Positions 1 to 11,309 of a stretch of DNA of 64,000 nt are shown piece by piece. The first letter of the stretch is position 1; each line of letters begins with the position of its first letter. The position numbers were made by a program, and so were the translations under genes. Source of the stretch: Arion vulgaris (lineage: Eukaryota > Mollusca > Gastropoda > Stylommatophora > Arionidae); NCBI GenBank assembly GCA_020796225.1, contig CM036756.1, forward strand, positions 64,657,644 to 64,721,643. Reading direction: 5' to 3'. The notes under the pieces are model-generated. The model worked only from the letters and a program-made list of their open reading frames with translations, was not told the origin of the DNA and did no database searches.

Positions 1-420
1 GCGTAGAGTTTAGGTGCTCGCTTCTCGTATAAAAGTTCCTCGGTTCGATCCCTCGTGGAGCCACCAGAATATTTTTCTAGATATCCCTGATCTCAATGTA
101 GGTGATATCAAGTTCCTAGTCCTATCGGAGACGGACGATAAAACGTAGATCCCATGTTCAATTTTAGCACGTAAAAGAACCATTGGCAGTTCAAAAATCA
201 AGAAGAGCAGACTGGACAAAATTAATTTAAAATGTATTTTTAAAATAAAAATTGTCAAAAAATATGTTTACCATCTTCTAAATTGCACCAGGGACCCTCG
301 CCAGAGCTAAGGAGTTCGCGCACTTCTGCTGAGATCTTCATGTGTAAGAAAGAGATCGAAGCACACATGGTTATTCACTGAAGTACAATGATGATGGTCC
401 TATCAATCAATCAATTGCTT
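1..420 (+). repeat. SINE-G copy, cut by window edge
   Basis: The start carries a tRNA-like B-box (GGTTCGATCCC, near position 42). The body is shared with 17218-17640 (+) and 38503-38889 (-). The 3' end has the family signature GATCGAAGCACACATGG, then ATGATGATGGTCC and a (TCAA)n tail. The A-box portion is partly missing because the window begins inside the element. No protein is encoded; the reverse-strand ORF here is incidental. Confidence 0.75.
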
Positions 421-494
421 AAACTGCACAAGTTCTACTGAATGTATACCAGAGGTGTTGTCTGTGAACATATCTCGGTTACATAACGTTACGG

Positions 495-738
495 GGTCTC
501 TGTGGTTAAGTGGTTACGCCCTAAGCCTTGTGAGTCGAAGGTCGTGGGTTCGAATCAGGACCACGCCGTTCTGTTCACGAGTGCAGTTTTTTTCCCTAGG
601 ATTGTTGCTGGAGCTACGGAGTTCGTGCTTTGTATAATACTCACGGCAGGTGGCGTCCCATTTCTGCGGAGAGGGACCGAGTCATGTGGGGTAAACCCCG
701 GCGCAATGAAGTCAATTCTTCGGCTTAAAAACCCTTTA
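495..738 (+). repeat. SINE-D copy, tRNA(Leu/Ser)-like head
   Basis: The head resembles a tRNA: an A-box-like TGGTTAAGTGGTTACGCC and a B-box GGGTTCGAATC with roughly tRNA spacing. The body is shared with 18250-18445 (-). The 3' end (GGCGCAATGAAGTCAATTCT then a run toward AAAACCC) is the module that is tandemly amplified at 17955-18255 and 25009-25097. It is a retroposon, not a functional tRNA gene. Confidence 0.75.
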
Positions 739-802
739 TATCTCGGTTAACTTTTATCAGACAAGTATCTTTTATCTCCAGCCCAATTCGCATTGTCTGA
801 AC

Positions 803-969
803 CAGTGGCGGCTCGTAGTCATTTTCTTGGTGGGGCCAGACACAAATTTTCGGAAAAATCATGGTTTTTGGAGTATTTACTATTACTTGTCTATTCCGGG
901 AAGCTTTCCCCCTTTCGATTATTGGTGGTGCCAGGCCCGACTGTCCCTTAATGACGAGCCGCCTCTGTG
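803..969. mobile_element. hAT-like MITE, family 1, copy 1
   Basis: Short non-coding element with inverted ends: CAGTGGCGGCTCGT at the left and ACGAGCCGCC near the right end. It is flanked by an 8-bp direct repeat GTCTGAAC (795-802 and 970-977). An 8-bp target duplication and CA-starting termini are typical of hAT transposons. Other copies are at 18994-19161 and 25441-25610. Confidence 0.8.
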
Positions 970-1188
970 GTCTGAACGTAACATAACAAATACAACGGAC
1001 TTAATCCCTCCAATGGTCAACAATTAATAGAATTACATTCACCTTCGTTCCGGAGCACATAGGTTTCGCTGGCAAATTGAAAGCGGAGACGCTGGCTAGC
1101 TCTACCACTATATCGTTGGATCAGCCAATCGATAGAGCTGACATTCTGAACACCCATATAGAATGTTACCGCAAATAGGACTTTCATC

Positions 1189-1453
1189 ATATCGTCCGAG
1201 TGGTTACCGGGGCCCAAATTTGGGTTGTAAAGAATAGAACCGCTGTTACCCGCCACGCATGTCGTAAGAGTCGACTAAGGAGGTTTAGCTGAAATCGGAT
1301 GCAAGTGTCTTAAACGCGTAGAAGTCTATGAGTTTAGAGGCCTACCAAACCAATGTGCAGCGTATACACGTTCTTGGCAAAGATGAAACATATCATAAAG
1401 AGTGATTAAAATTGGTCGTAAAGAACGAAAGCAAAGAAGAAGAAGAAGAAGAA
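1189..1453 (+). repeat. SINE-A copy 1 (full length)
   Basis: Begins with a CCGAGTGGTTACCGGGG head, reminiscent of a tRNA(Ser/Leu) A-box, and ends in (GAA)n. It is flanked by a 10-bp target duplication GACTTTCATC (1179-1188 and 1454-1463). The family is present at least eight times in this window in both orientations. Confidence 0.85.
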
Positions 1454-1651
1454 GACTTTCATCTAAACCAATCCACGTAAACAGCTAGATTTGCAAGAGT
1501 TTGGATTAAAGATTTCAGTGACCAGAAAAGAGCAGCACCACAGACGTATGAGTACTCTCTTCAGTCAACAGCGAGCTGGTACTGTTAGTCCCTAGACGTT
1601 GTTGGAGATATTGCAAATGATATCTGAGCACATGTGGGTATCCCCGAAAGT

Positions 1652-1834
1652 CGCAGTAACGTCGCTAATGAGCTCGCTACTTAAGCTAGTGGTCCGAGTT
1701 CAGTTCCACAAGCAGGTGTGGCATTTTTTCCGACCACTGTGAAGTAAAGGCGGCTGGCGTGATATTGACCACATCACCCATCGTATGCCGAAGGTCAGTG
1801 AAAAATACGAGCCTAACAAGCTCTCTAATCCATT
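1652..1834 (+). repeat. SINE-I copy, 3' end interrupted by SINE-A
   Basis: Shares the AATGAGCTCGCTACTTAAGC head and the GTGAAGTAAAGGCGGC...TTGACCACATCACCC body with 48296-48530 and 51558-51800. SINE-A copy 2 has inserted into its 3' part. Confidence 0.65.
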
Positions 1835-2063
1835 TTCTTCTTCTTCTTTGCGTTCATTCTTTACGACCAATTTTAATCACTCTTTGTGATATGTTTGATC
1901 TTTGCCAAGAACGTGTATATGTTGCACATTGGTTTGGTAGTTCCCTAAACGCATAGACTTCTACATGTTTAGGACACATGCATCCGATTTCAGCCAAACC
2001 TCCTTAGTCGCCTCTTACGACATGCGTGGCAGGTAACAGTGGTTCCCGGTAACCACTCAGGCG
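1835..2063 (-). repeat. SINE-A copy 2
   Basis: Reverse orientation, starting with (TTC)n on the + strand. Flanked by a 13-bp target duplication TCTCTAATCCATT (1822-1834 and 2064-2076). An internal deletion of about 28 bp near the head removes the segment that reads CTTTACACCCCAAATTTGGG in other copies. Confidence 0.85.
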
Positions 2064-2094
2064 TCTCTAATCCATTCAGCCGGACGCTTCTCTA

Positions 2095-2245
2095 CTAGTG
2101 GTTGACCAAACTCTAATGTCATCACTTCTGAATTTGTCCCATTTCAAGTTCATTATTTTTCACAGACATCTATTTTCAAATACCTTCAATCTACTTTCTA
2201 TATCGTTAGTTATTTTACAACTCGAACTGGCATATGTTTGAACGA
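2095..2245 (-). mobile_element. LINE-c 3' fragment
   Basis: Nearly collinear with 33056-33215, the C-terminal part of the RTE-like reverse transcriptase at 32795-34066 (same strand). It is a short decayed piece with no open frame. Confidence 0.6.
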
Positions 2246-2339
2246 TTTATATCTGTTGGTTACAAACTCCAAACCGTATGGGCGTTTGTTTGTGTGTATG
2301 AGAGAGAGAGGGCGAGAGAGAGAGAGAGAGCGATGATAG

Positions 2340-2635
2340 GGTCACAAATGAGGAACTTATGGAGAGAATAAGACAGATTCCAGTGAACCAAGAGTTTAAA
2401 CAAATACGCTGGCGCTGGATAGGACACACTTTGCGTAAACCTGAGGGGAATATAACAAGAAGGGTCTTTTCCTGGAACCCACAGGGACAGCAAAAGAAGG
2501 GGAGGCCGAGAAAAAGTGGAGACGAGATTTGGAGGCAGAGATCAACAATATAAAGAAGAGCTGGATGGGGCTGCAGGAGATAGCTAGAGACAGGAAGACT
2601 TGGCATGAGTTGGTCTATGTCCCAATCTAGGTTAG

Positions 2636-2691
<56 letters not shown>
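2340..2691 (+). mobile_element. LINE-g C-terminal fragment with (GA)n tail
   Basis: Translating + strand gives a reverse-transcriptase C-terminal tail typical of RTE-like LINEs: RWRWIGHTLRKPEGNITRR, then KKGRPRK, then, after a frameshift, ARDRKTWHELV. The same tail occurs at 42002-42235. Both copies end in GA repeats (here about 2640-2691), so the (GA)n appears to be the element's 3' tail. Reverse-strand Leu/Ser-rich ORFs across it are shadows of the GA repeat. Confidence 0.75.
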
Positions 2692-2695
<4 letters not shown>

Positions 2696-3099
2696 TTGGA
2701 GTTTCCGAACAAAACATAGCTTGCAAATAGAAGCATAACTGATCAGTACTGATATACGTTCCAGGATTGCTACACGAGCGCTGGAACGCAAGATGTAGAG
2801 TTCTGATACAGTGTATCACTTGAATGTACACATCTTATCTCAGCGTATGAATACAATTCAGAAAAAATCTGTGAGAAGATAAGTTCCAGAGCGTGACATG
2901 CTTCACGCGTTTGTGTTTTTCTAGTAAGGTTTACTCCCTCTTTGCTCATTCAATCAAAGACTGTAGATTTGTAGGTTAGATTATGTTGTAATTGAGGTAT
3001 CAAGATAAGTTACACAAAATCCTTGATACTCTTAAACAGCAATAACACTCCAGAAATCTGCTGATTAAGTAAACGTTATGCAGTCATGTAGTGAGGAAC

Positions 3100-3345
3100 G
3101 CCGTTTAGACAATTGTCTTTAAACCGGCTGCCTTGCAGGTCGACTGGGGACAGCAAAAGGGCTGACGGAGAGCGAACCCAGTAAACGTTGGCTAAAACCG
3201 GACACGCCGAAGGATAAGCACCAGAGCTCCAAATGGCGCTGAAGATGTGACGAAACCCACTCATGCTGCATGAATCAGATTTCCACATGAATGAGGTTTA
3301 TGGGGAAATCTGGTACATCAGGCTAAGGGTGATCGCGAGAGAGAG
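3100..3345 (+). repeat. SINE-H copy
   Basis: Body AGAGCGAACCCAGTAAACG, AAGCACCAGAGCTCCAAATGG and GAATCAGATTTCCACATGAA shared with 49025-49250. The 3' end (GGGGAAATCTGGTACATCAG, then GATCGCGAGAGA) matches the 3' end of the LINE fragment at 31100-31160. A GA-rich tail follows. Confidence 0.65.
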
Positions 3346-3379
3346 AGAGAAAGAGAGAGAGAATTGTCTTTTCTAATCG

Positions 3380-4135
3380 TATTCATCATCATCATAATTA
3401 GTATTCCTCGTCGTGCCCCAGAACACGTAAGGGAAACACAAATGTTCCTCTAGTTCGATCTTGAACATTTCTTTCTATTTCATATCTAGACCTATGCATG
3501 TCTTTGAACTATGATTCAAAAGTTCTCCTTTATGTGCCCCTAGATCTCCTTTTTTATGTGCTGTACTTGCAGTGTCCACAGCATTACATGTCTTTATAAA
3601 CTTTCTTTTCTCATCCTGAGAACATGACCAATCCATCGCTATCATCTTTTTCGTATCTCTTTATTTATGTCTTCCAGACTAGTTAGTTCTTGAAGTCTGA
3701 TATCGTCCGAGTGGTTACCGGGGCCCAAATTTGGGGTGTAAATAATAGAACCACTGTTACCTGCCACGCATGTCGTAAGAGGCGACTAAGCAGGTTTGTT
3801 GAAATCGGATGCACATGTCCTAAACGTGTAGAAGTCTATGCATTTAGGGGCCTACCAAACCAATGTGCAACATATACACGTTCTTGGCAAAGATTAAACA
3901 TATCACTAGAGTGATTAAAATTGGTCGTAAAGAACGAACGCAAAGAAGAAGAAGAAGTCTGATATTGCTAATCTTATCATTCCATGTATACCCAAGTATT
4001 CGTCTAAAAAGTCTTCATTCAGACCCTCTTAACATACTTTCTATTTTCTTATATCTTTTCAAAGTCTCAGATCCACAGAGGAAGACTGCAATAAAGCATG
4101 TTTTTTGTATCCAGTGCTTTGTTTTAGTGCAGTAA
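3380..4135 (-). mobile_element. Possible LINE RT remnant, split by SINE-A copy 3
   Basis: On the reverse strand the sequence outside the SINE gives broken peptide blocks of the kind seen in the C-terminal domains of other LINEs here (for example a GCETW-like position and basic stretches), with many stops. Assignment is tentative. Confidence 0.3.
3704..3957 (+). repeat. SINE-A copy 3 (full length)
   Basis: CCGAGTGGTTACCGGGGCCC head and (GAA)n tail. Flanked by direct repeats TCTGATAT (3696-3703 and 3958-3965). Confidence 0.85.
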
Positions 4136-4185
4136 ATGTTGATCTGATCATTTCAAGCATAGTAGTATAATATAATATATACAGA

Positions 4186-4450
4186 GTCCTCCTGCTATGA
4201 ATTCAGATGTAGCCTTGACGACTAATTTGGCGGCTTTGTCTGATTTTTGCGTGACGGTTTGCTTTCTTAATAACTAGTGTCATTCAGGCAAGCATTACGC
4301 CGCCTTCAGAGATATCTGTAATTTAGATTCCCCACATAAAAGGATCAATGTCGTATGTAATCCAACAATGCACACCAAGCATTTTTTGCCAAGCTGACAT
4401 CAAACCACGGAAATTCCACGGCACGGGGTCACCAGCGCAGAGTGTTATCA
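4186..4450. repeat. Interspersed repeat R1, copy 1
   Basis: Similar to 16838-17020: shared landmarks include TGAATTCAGA, TTTTGCGTGA followed by GCTT, GCCTTCA and a CCACGGAAATT block. No coding capacity or termini could be defined. Confidence 0.45.
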
Positions 4451-5823
4451 GCTTCACTATCGGCGAATTATACAATTAATTCTCTTAGCTATCACAGGAG
4501 GACAAGTCGTCAACAAACATTTCTGTCCTGTGTCTTCCATTAAAGTAGTTTTATGTGCCCCTATTCACATCAATATCTCTTTTACTTGGGGACCTAAATG
4601 ACAAGTGCATCAGAAGTCGGAGCAAGACTCGCCTGAATGGTGAGGGACTCTGGTGATAAGGAAAGCAATCCTCCACACAAAATCATTCATATATGCAGTA
4701 TTAGGTGCAATGACTAAACCGGAATTCACAGTGGGCTAACAACAAGAAACAAAAAAAATAATAATAACATCCGTTTCTCATTTTTTTGAGGTCTTGAGGT
4801 CAACAAAAAGTTGCCTAGATTTTCAATGCGATGTGCGGAAACCTAAAAATCTGATGTGGTCAGAGCGGATCAGATCAGATCTGGAGAAAACCGAGGAGAG
4901 GATGCGTTGATACGTAATAAATTGGCGTTTCAGGACAAAGACATGTATGTATGGTATCACATAAGCAAGCAAAAATGAATAATAAAATAATAAAACTAAC
5001 AAAAAATCAACGTATCGACTATAAGTCTTCTTCAAGGAAACATACAAGCACACACAAATAATCCTAAATAAACTAAATCATTAATTTAAATATGATGGAT
5101 GACTACAGATGTATACGATATCATACTCACCAAACACCGAGAACAAAATGTTGTGTCTTTTTGATTAGATCCGTGAATAAGACAGTACCAACGTCCAGTA
5201 GATTGCTAGCGAACAATATTTTCACGTCCAGTGCATAATTTCTGTTATATTTTAATCATCTTTTCTACACCTCATTCTAAAGGTCACATATGTCAACAGC
5301 TCTCTGCCCGGTTACTATCGACAAAATCATCTTCACGTGGCCGCTAAACCACAAATGCAGTCATCACGAGAAGCAAACACGCCAGATGCCCAGGCACTAA
5401 TAAGCTGATTGCTTCCATTCATGTCGACACATCCGGAAGTAGTCCAGTCTTCTTCGGGGAGTCATAACAATGATCACGTTTCGGCTGGAGAATTCCTTTT
5501 ATCATCTTTTCTTTCTCCAACCAGCCATGTTTTATCTGGTAGCCCCATTGTCTTCAAATCACTTTTTGTGTCTGTTTATTTAGATAAAGAACCGTTTCTT
5601 CCGATGCCATTACATTGTCACTGTGGGGGGTGAAAGGATGAGTTTCCTAGTGAACTAGTGTGCTATACCACAGCCAACTATAAGATAACTAGAGTTGGCT
5701 GTGCTTATACGAACTGGAGTACTATGCCTGGCAAGGTCACTGTTGTCGGATAGGTAACTGAGGAGAAAACAGCCCGGGTCCTCCAGGTTGGAAAAAAGTG
5801 ATGTCGATGTTTCATCATCATCA
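4451..5823. other. No gene seen; contains one Penelope-like 3' fragment
   Basis: AT-rich sequence with no supported exon. A short perfect hairpin (CACAGCCAACT and its complement, 13-nt loop) lies at about 5669-5703. The Penelope-like piece at 4823-5060 is listed separately. Confidence 0.5.
4823..5060 (-). mobile_element. Penelope-like element 3' fragment (tentative)
   Basis: On the reverse strand the sequence reads like the 3' region of Penelope-like elements: a TTGAAGAAGACTTATAGTCG 'linker' analogous to the TTGATAAAGGCCTTGTTGGT region at 63626, followed by AT-rich hydrophobic-coding 3' sequence. No endonuclease is left. Confidence 0.35.
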
Positions 5824-6110
5824 TCAAGCAGCGTGTCCCTTCCTGAACTTAGCTCCTATGACACCAGTCCTGAATAACTCACTGTTCTGTGCAAGTTGAC
5901 CGGCGTCAGCAGCAGTCATTCTTATATTGTCAATGACATCTTTCACCCATCGTCTTCTATGTCTTCCTCTCATTCTTCTTTCAGGCACTAGTCCCTCCAA
6001 AATCATCTTCTCTAGGCACTCGTGTCATTTGATGTGTCCGAAATATTTAATTTTCTTTGATGTTATGCTCTTTAATAGCCAACTCTCTTTAATATCAAGC
6101 TGTTGCAGAA
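5824..6110 (-). mobile_element. LINE-d C-terminal fragment
   Basis: The reverse strand encodes RMRGRHRRRWVKDVIDNIRM and then AADAGQL...FRKGHAA, the basic tail that ends LINE-d elements elsewhere (39570-39900, 56820-57038). The upstream part is decayed. Confidence 0.65.
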
Positions 6111-6799
6111 CAAGCATTTGTTTTCTCTGTCCACAATTAGAGACAGAAATATTCCTTCATTTCATTCGCTTGAAATATTGTAGATATATTTAATGTTCTC
6201 TCTTGTATAAACTTAACTGTCTTTTGGAGTTAGTACAGAGGTCCGTATAATTATCTTTCCAGTTTTTTATTTTCCACTAAACCAGTAAGTTTGCCTTAGT
6301 ATATCATATCCGGGTCAGTCTTAAAGTATATGCTTTGCAATCCGGGGTGTCTATCCACATATACAATTGGCTCAATTGCCAGTCTTAAATTGTGTATGCA
6401 CGTGGGAGCGAAGTCGACTGTATCCCAGTTCTTAGTTGTCGAATGACAACTTGTTCTAATCTGCTCATATTATGGTAGCCGTCCTACGTTAGTATTAGTG
6501 ACTTTCTGATTGATTTAATCATGTTCTTTTGTTGATAGGTAACTGGTATATTCGGCTGCTCTCATGAGGCACCTTCATTGGCTAATCGGTCTGCTGTCTT
6601 CTTCTTCTTTGCGTTCGTTCTTTGCAACCAATCGGACGTGCTATATTGGATATGCTATAATGTAGTCAAAGAAAGCAAGAAAGAGTGGCTTGTTGATCTC
6701 TGCATGTTTATTCCAACTTTTTCAATTGGAAAATCATACCTAAAGTCATTTTTCATGCCATTTTTTTGTTTTGTTCAAGTCATATATATTATAATGCGC
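6111..6799. other. No gene seen; one 45-bp SINE-A 3' stub
   Basis: AT-rich with no supported exon. A reverse-oriented SINE-A tail stub (CTTCTTCTTTGCGTTCG) is at 6598-6640. Confidence 0.5.
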
Positions 6800-9640
6800 T
6801 TCTGTTTGATATGTATTTTGTGTTCAAGTCATATATATTATAATGCCTGCTGTTTGTATGTGATTTTTAATTGACAGTGTGTCTTCTTTCTTCTGTTTGA
6901 TATGTATTTTTTAATTGACAGTGTGTCTTCTTTCTTCTGTTTGATATGTATTTTTTAATTGACAGTGTGTCTTCTTTCTTCTGTTTGATATGTATTTTTA
7001 ATTGACAGTGTGTCTTCTTTCTTCTGTTTGTAATTTTTTTACTACAGCGTCTGGATATGATTTTAATGAAGTGTGTTTTTTCTGTTTGAGTTTTCTAAAC
7101 AGTGTGTTTTTCCTCGTTCTGTTATTTAATTGAGGTTTGTCTTTTTGCGTGAATGTTTTTTTAATGCCATATGTGCTTTTCTCTTTTGATATGTATTTAA
7201 TTGACAGTTGCTTATTGCTCGTTTAATGTATTTTTTGATTGAAGTTGTCTACTTTTTCTGTTTATCTTATTTCTAAACAGTCTCTTCTTGTTTCTGATTC
7301 TGCGTATATTTTTTAATTCTGTCGTGCCTTTTCTTCTATCGTTTGATGTCGCATTTTAAATTTCAGTGATTCTTCTAATGTTGGGATAGATTTGTAATTG
7401 AAAAATGTGTTTTGTTTCTGTTTGATATGTATTTTAAATTGAAGTGTCAATTTTCTTCTTTGATTTGATTTTAATTGATGTGCTCTTTTATCTTTATATT
7501 ATTATAATGACAGGTGCTTTATTTTCTGTAATGTATTGTATTGAGTGCATTAATCTCTGTTTGAAGATAATTGACATGTTCTTCTTTCTTCGTCCTTTGA
7601 TATGATATTTTAATTGACAGTGTCTTCTTTCTTCTGTTTGATATGTATTTTTAATTGACAGTGTCTTCTTTTCTTCTGTTTGATATGTATTTTTTAATTG
7701 ACAGTGTGTCTTCTTTCTTCTGTTTGATATGTATTTTTTAATTGACAGTGTGTCTTCTTTCTTCTGTTTGATATGTATTTTTTAATTGACAGTGTGTCTT
7801 CTTTCTTCTGTTTGATATGTATTTTTTAATTGACAGTGTGTCTTCTTTCTTCTGTTTGATATGTATTTTTTAATTGACAATGTGTCTTCTTTCTTCTGTT
7901 TGATATGTATTTTTTAATTGACAGTGTGTCTTCTTTCTTCTGTTTGATATGTATTTTTTAATTGACAGTGTGTCTTCTTTCTTCTGTTTGATATGTATTT
8001 TTTAATTGACAGTGTGTCTTCTTTCTTCTGTTTGATATGTATTTTTTAATTGACAGTGTGTCTTCTTTCTTCTGTTTGATATGTTTTAATTGACAGTGTC
8101 TTCTGTTTGATATGTATTTCAGTGTGTCTTCTTTCTTCTGTTTGATATGTATTTTTTAATTGACAGTGTGTCTTCTTTCTTCTGTTTGATATGTATTTTT
8201 TAATTGACAGTGTGTCTTCTTTCTTCTGTTTGATATGTATTTTTTAATTGACAGTGTGTCTTCTTTCTTCTGTTTGATATGTATTTTTTAATTGACAGTG
8301 TGTCTTCTTTCTTCTGTTTGATATGTATTTTTTAATTGACAGTGTGTCTTCTTTCTTCTGTTTGATATGTATTTTTTAATTGACAGTGTGTCTTCTTTCT
8401 TCTGTTTGATATGTATTTTTTAATTGACAGTGTGTCTTCTTTCTTCTGTTTGATATGTATTTTTTAATTGACAGTGTGTCTTCTTTCTTCTGTTTGATAT
8501 GTATTTTTTAATTGACAGTGTGTCTTCTTTCTTCTGTTTGATATGTATTTTTTAATTGACAGTGTGTCTTCTTTCTTCTGTTTGATATGTATTTTTTAAT
8601 TGACAGTGTGTCTTCTTTCTTCTGTTTGATATGTATTTTTTAATTGACAGTGTGTCTTCTTTCTTCTGTTTGATATGTATTTTTTAATTGACAGTGTGTC
8701 TTCTTTCTTCTGTTTGATATGTATTTTTTAATTGACAATGTGTCTTCTTTCTTCTGTTTGATATGTATTTTTTAATTGACAGTGTGTCTTCTTTCTTCTG
8801 TTTGATATGTATTTTTTAATTGACAGTGTGTCTTCTTTCTTCTGTTTGATATGTATTTTTTAATTGACAGTGTGTCTTCTTTCTTCTGTTTGATATGTAT
8901 TTTTTAATTGACAGTGTGTCTTCTTTCTTCTGTTTGATATGTATTTTTTAATTGACAGTGTGTCTTCTTTCTTCTGTTTGATATGTATTTTTTAATTGAC
9001 AGTGTGTCTTCTTTCTTCTGTTTGATATGTATTTTTTAATTGACAATGTGTCTTCTTTCTTCTGTTTGATATGTATTTTTTAATTGACAGTGTGTCTTCT
9101 TTCTTCTGTTTGATATGTATTTTTTAATTGACAGTGTGTCTTCTTTCTTCTGTTTGATATGTATTTTTTAATTGACAGTGTGTCTTCTTTCTTCTGTTTG
9201 ATATGTATTTTTTAATTGACAGTGTGTCTTCTTTCTTCTGTTTGATATGTATTTTTTAATTGACAGTGTGTCTTCTTTCTTCTGTTTGATATGTATTTTT
9301 TAATTGACAGTGTGTCTTCTTTCTTCTGTTTGATATGTATTTTTTAATTGACAATGTGTCTTCTTTCTTCTGTTTGATATGTATTTTTTAATTGACAATG
9401 TGTCTTCTTTCTTCTGTTTGATATGTATTTTTAATTGACATGTGTCTTCTTTCTTCTGTTTGATATGTATTTTTTAATTGACAGTGTGTCTTCTTTCTTC
9501 TGTTTGATATGTATTTTTTAATTGACAGTGTGTCTTCTTTCTTCTGTTTGATATGTATTTTTTAATTGACAGTGTGTCTTCTTTCTTCTGTTTGATATGT
9601 ATTTTTTAATTGACAGTGTGTCTTCTTTCTTCTGTTTTCT
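6800..9640. repeat. 44-bp satellite array
   Basis: Unit of 44 bp containing TTCTGTTTGATATGTATTTT and TTAATTGACAGTGTG. Period was checked by position (8161 to 8205). About 46 near-identical units run from 7600 to 9640 and about four lie at 6850-7025; a few carry CAATG for CAGTG. The 7025-7600 interval is aberrant (separate entry). The right edge passes directly into a LINE-a copy at about 9636. Confidence 0.95.
7025..7600. other. Blended satellite/flank block
   Basis: This block follows the order of the sequence at 9636-10230 for about 550 bp (TTGAGGTTTGTCTTTTTGCG, TTTCTTCTATCGTTTGATGT, AATGTTGGGA and ATTTTCTGTAATG appear at matching offsets). Between these landmarks it switches to satellite words such as TGATATGTATTTTAAATTGA. 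It behaves like a column-wise mixture of two sequences rather than an insertion. A consensus or assembly artefact is most likely. Confidence 0.7.
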
Positions 9641-10090
9641 AATCTTATTTTACCTCACAGCGTCAGGATAAGAAGAGATTTATAGAGTGGGTTTTTTCGT
9701 GCGGTTCATAAATAGTGTTTTTCCCCGCTTCTGTTATTTCTGAGGTTTGTCTTTTTGCGTGAACGGCCTTTTGCTTTGTATAGCCTGTATCGAAGTAGCA
9801 TTTCTCTTTGAGACGCAATCGCTGTTGGCAATCTGCTTATGTGGCTAAAACATTTAATTTGTTGTTTCTTGATGAAGTTCAGTACATAACTTTTTTCCTG
9901 CTATCTTCATTTCTAAACCGATCTCTTCTTGATAATTACATGATTCTGCGTAAACATTTAATCTCTGTCGTGACCAGTTTTCTTCTATCGTTTGATGTCA
10001 GCGCCCAGGTATTGCACTGATAGCATAATGTTGGGAGAAAGAGTGTGTTGAACAATGGGTTTTAGTGTTCATTGTGACATGTTTGCATTT
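9636..10090 (-). mobile_element. LINE-a fragment
   Basis: Reverse-strand remnant shared with 12790-13890 and 54630-55020 (landmarks CACAGCGTCAGGATAAGAAG, CTGTCGTGACCAGTTTTCTT). The better copy at 54630-55020 reads on the reverse strand as a broken RT C-terminal region. No open frame remains. Confidence 0.6.
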
Positions 10091-11010
10091 CCAAATTAGT
10101 GCAATTTTTACTATGATTTGATTTACATTATTGCATCTATTTATCTATATATATATATAATGCGGTGCTGTGTGATATTTTCTGTAATGGTCATTGTGTG
10201 AGTGCATTAAATACATGTATAAGAAGATACGTCTAACCCATAGATTCCCAAACCTTTTCGGCCCACCGTCCACTTTGCACAACATAAACTTTGTAATACC
10301 CTCCACATTATAACAGTTTGCCAACCCCCTCATATATACATGCTCTATTTTCTCTTTAACAAAGAAAATTGAGATATATTTCTGTCATACATTGTCAAGT
10401 GAGTATATGCATAAAATAGAAAGTTCATGAACAAAATGGAAGATGAACAAAAATGCAGAATTCAAATTGTAAATCATTATTCAATCGCAAAATCACGAAA
10501 ATAATCTATTTTAAAATATTTATTTTTAATTTCTTCTTTAAGGAACCTTCGGCTCCTTAATCGTCTGAACACCATCTCCACCCCCACCCCCCCCCCCCAA
10601 TTTTTCTGAACCCACTTCGCTTCCTTCTTAGAACGCTTCAGCGTTTACTGCGGGTGGGGGCGGTACGTCCACTTTGTGAAACACGGGTCTAACCAAACAG
10701 CAAACCTCACATACCGCTCACACCGATTGTCAGACATATTAAAAGTACTACTATCTTGAGATTCTGTACATGTCACAATAAACTGAGAAATCGTATAAGC
10801 AAAAGAATGAAAATGTGTGAAATAAATTTGTGCATTTGTTGAATGGGACAAGAAACCAGAAAACATATTTCAAGAGGGTAATTTTAACAGGAGAGAACAG
10901 ATAGAAAATATGGTATATTGAGATGGTTCTAATTACGAATATGTAGAAAGAGGGTTGGGGTAAAGTTGCTCTGTCGTAGATGATCTGAAGCAAATCAAAC
11001 AGATCATTTT
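10091..11010. other. No gene seen
   Basis: AT-rich, with a (TA)n run near 10147 and a C-homopolymer near 10587. No supported exon or repeat relative within the window. Confidence 0.5.
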
Positions 11011-11021
11011 AGCTGCTAGTT

Positions 11022-11287
11022 TGTCGCCTGTGTGGTGCCGGGGCCCGCAAGGGAAGCAAAGAATAGTACCACTGTGATCTACAATGCATATTGTAAGAAG
11101 CAACTGATGTAAGCTCTAGGGATGCTACCCTAGTAAATAAAAAGCATCGCAGAAATCCGATGTGCTGGCCTACTTGTGGGCGCATAACTGGCACAACGTA
11201 CAATCGCTCTTAGGCTCAGATCACATACAAATCACACAGAGAGGTTGACAAGTGGTCGATGTGGTTCCAAGAAGAAGAAGAAGAAGA
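11022..11287 (+). repeat. SINE-B copy 1 (full length)
   Basis: Head CCTGTGTGGTGCCGGGGCCC, core AAATAAAAAGCATCGCAGAA and CTACTTGTGGGCGCATAACT, tail (GAA)n. Flanked by an 11-bp duplication with one mismatch: AGCTGCTAGTT (11011-11021) and AGCTACTAGTT (11288-11298). SINE-B and SINE-A share the head layout and the TCGTAAGAGGCGACT block. Confidence 0.85.
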
Positions 11288-11309
11288 AGCTACTAGTTAT
11301 GTGATCTGA

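Noticed and set aside
495..560. tRNA gene (Leu/Ser-like A and B boxes)
   Set aside because: The cloverleaf is not completed, the sequence continues into a repeated SINE body, and similar heads occur in other SINE copies.
2247..2831. 194-codon reverse-strand ORF rich in Leu/Ser
   Set aside because: Generated by translating (GA)n repeats as (CT)n, overlapping a + strand LINE tail.
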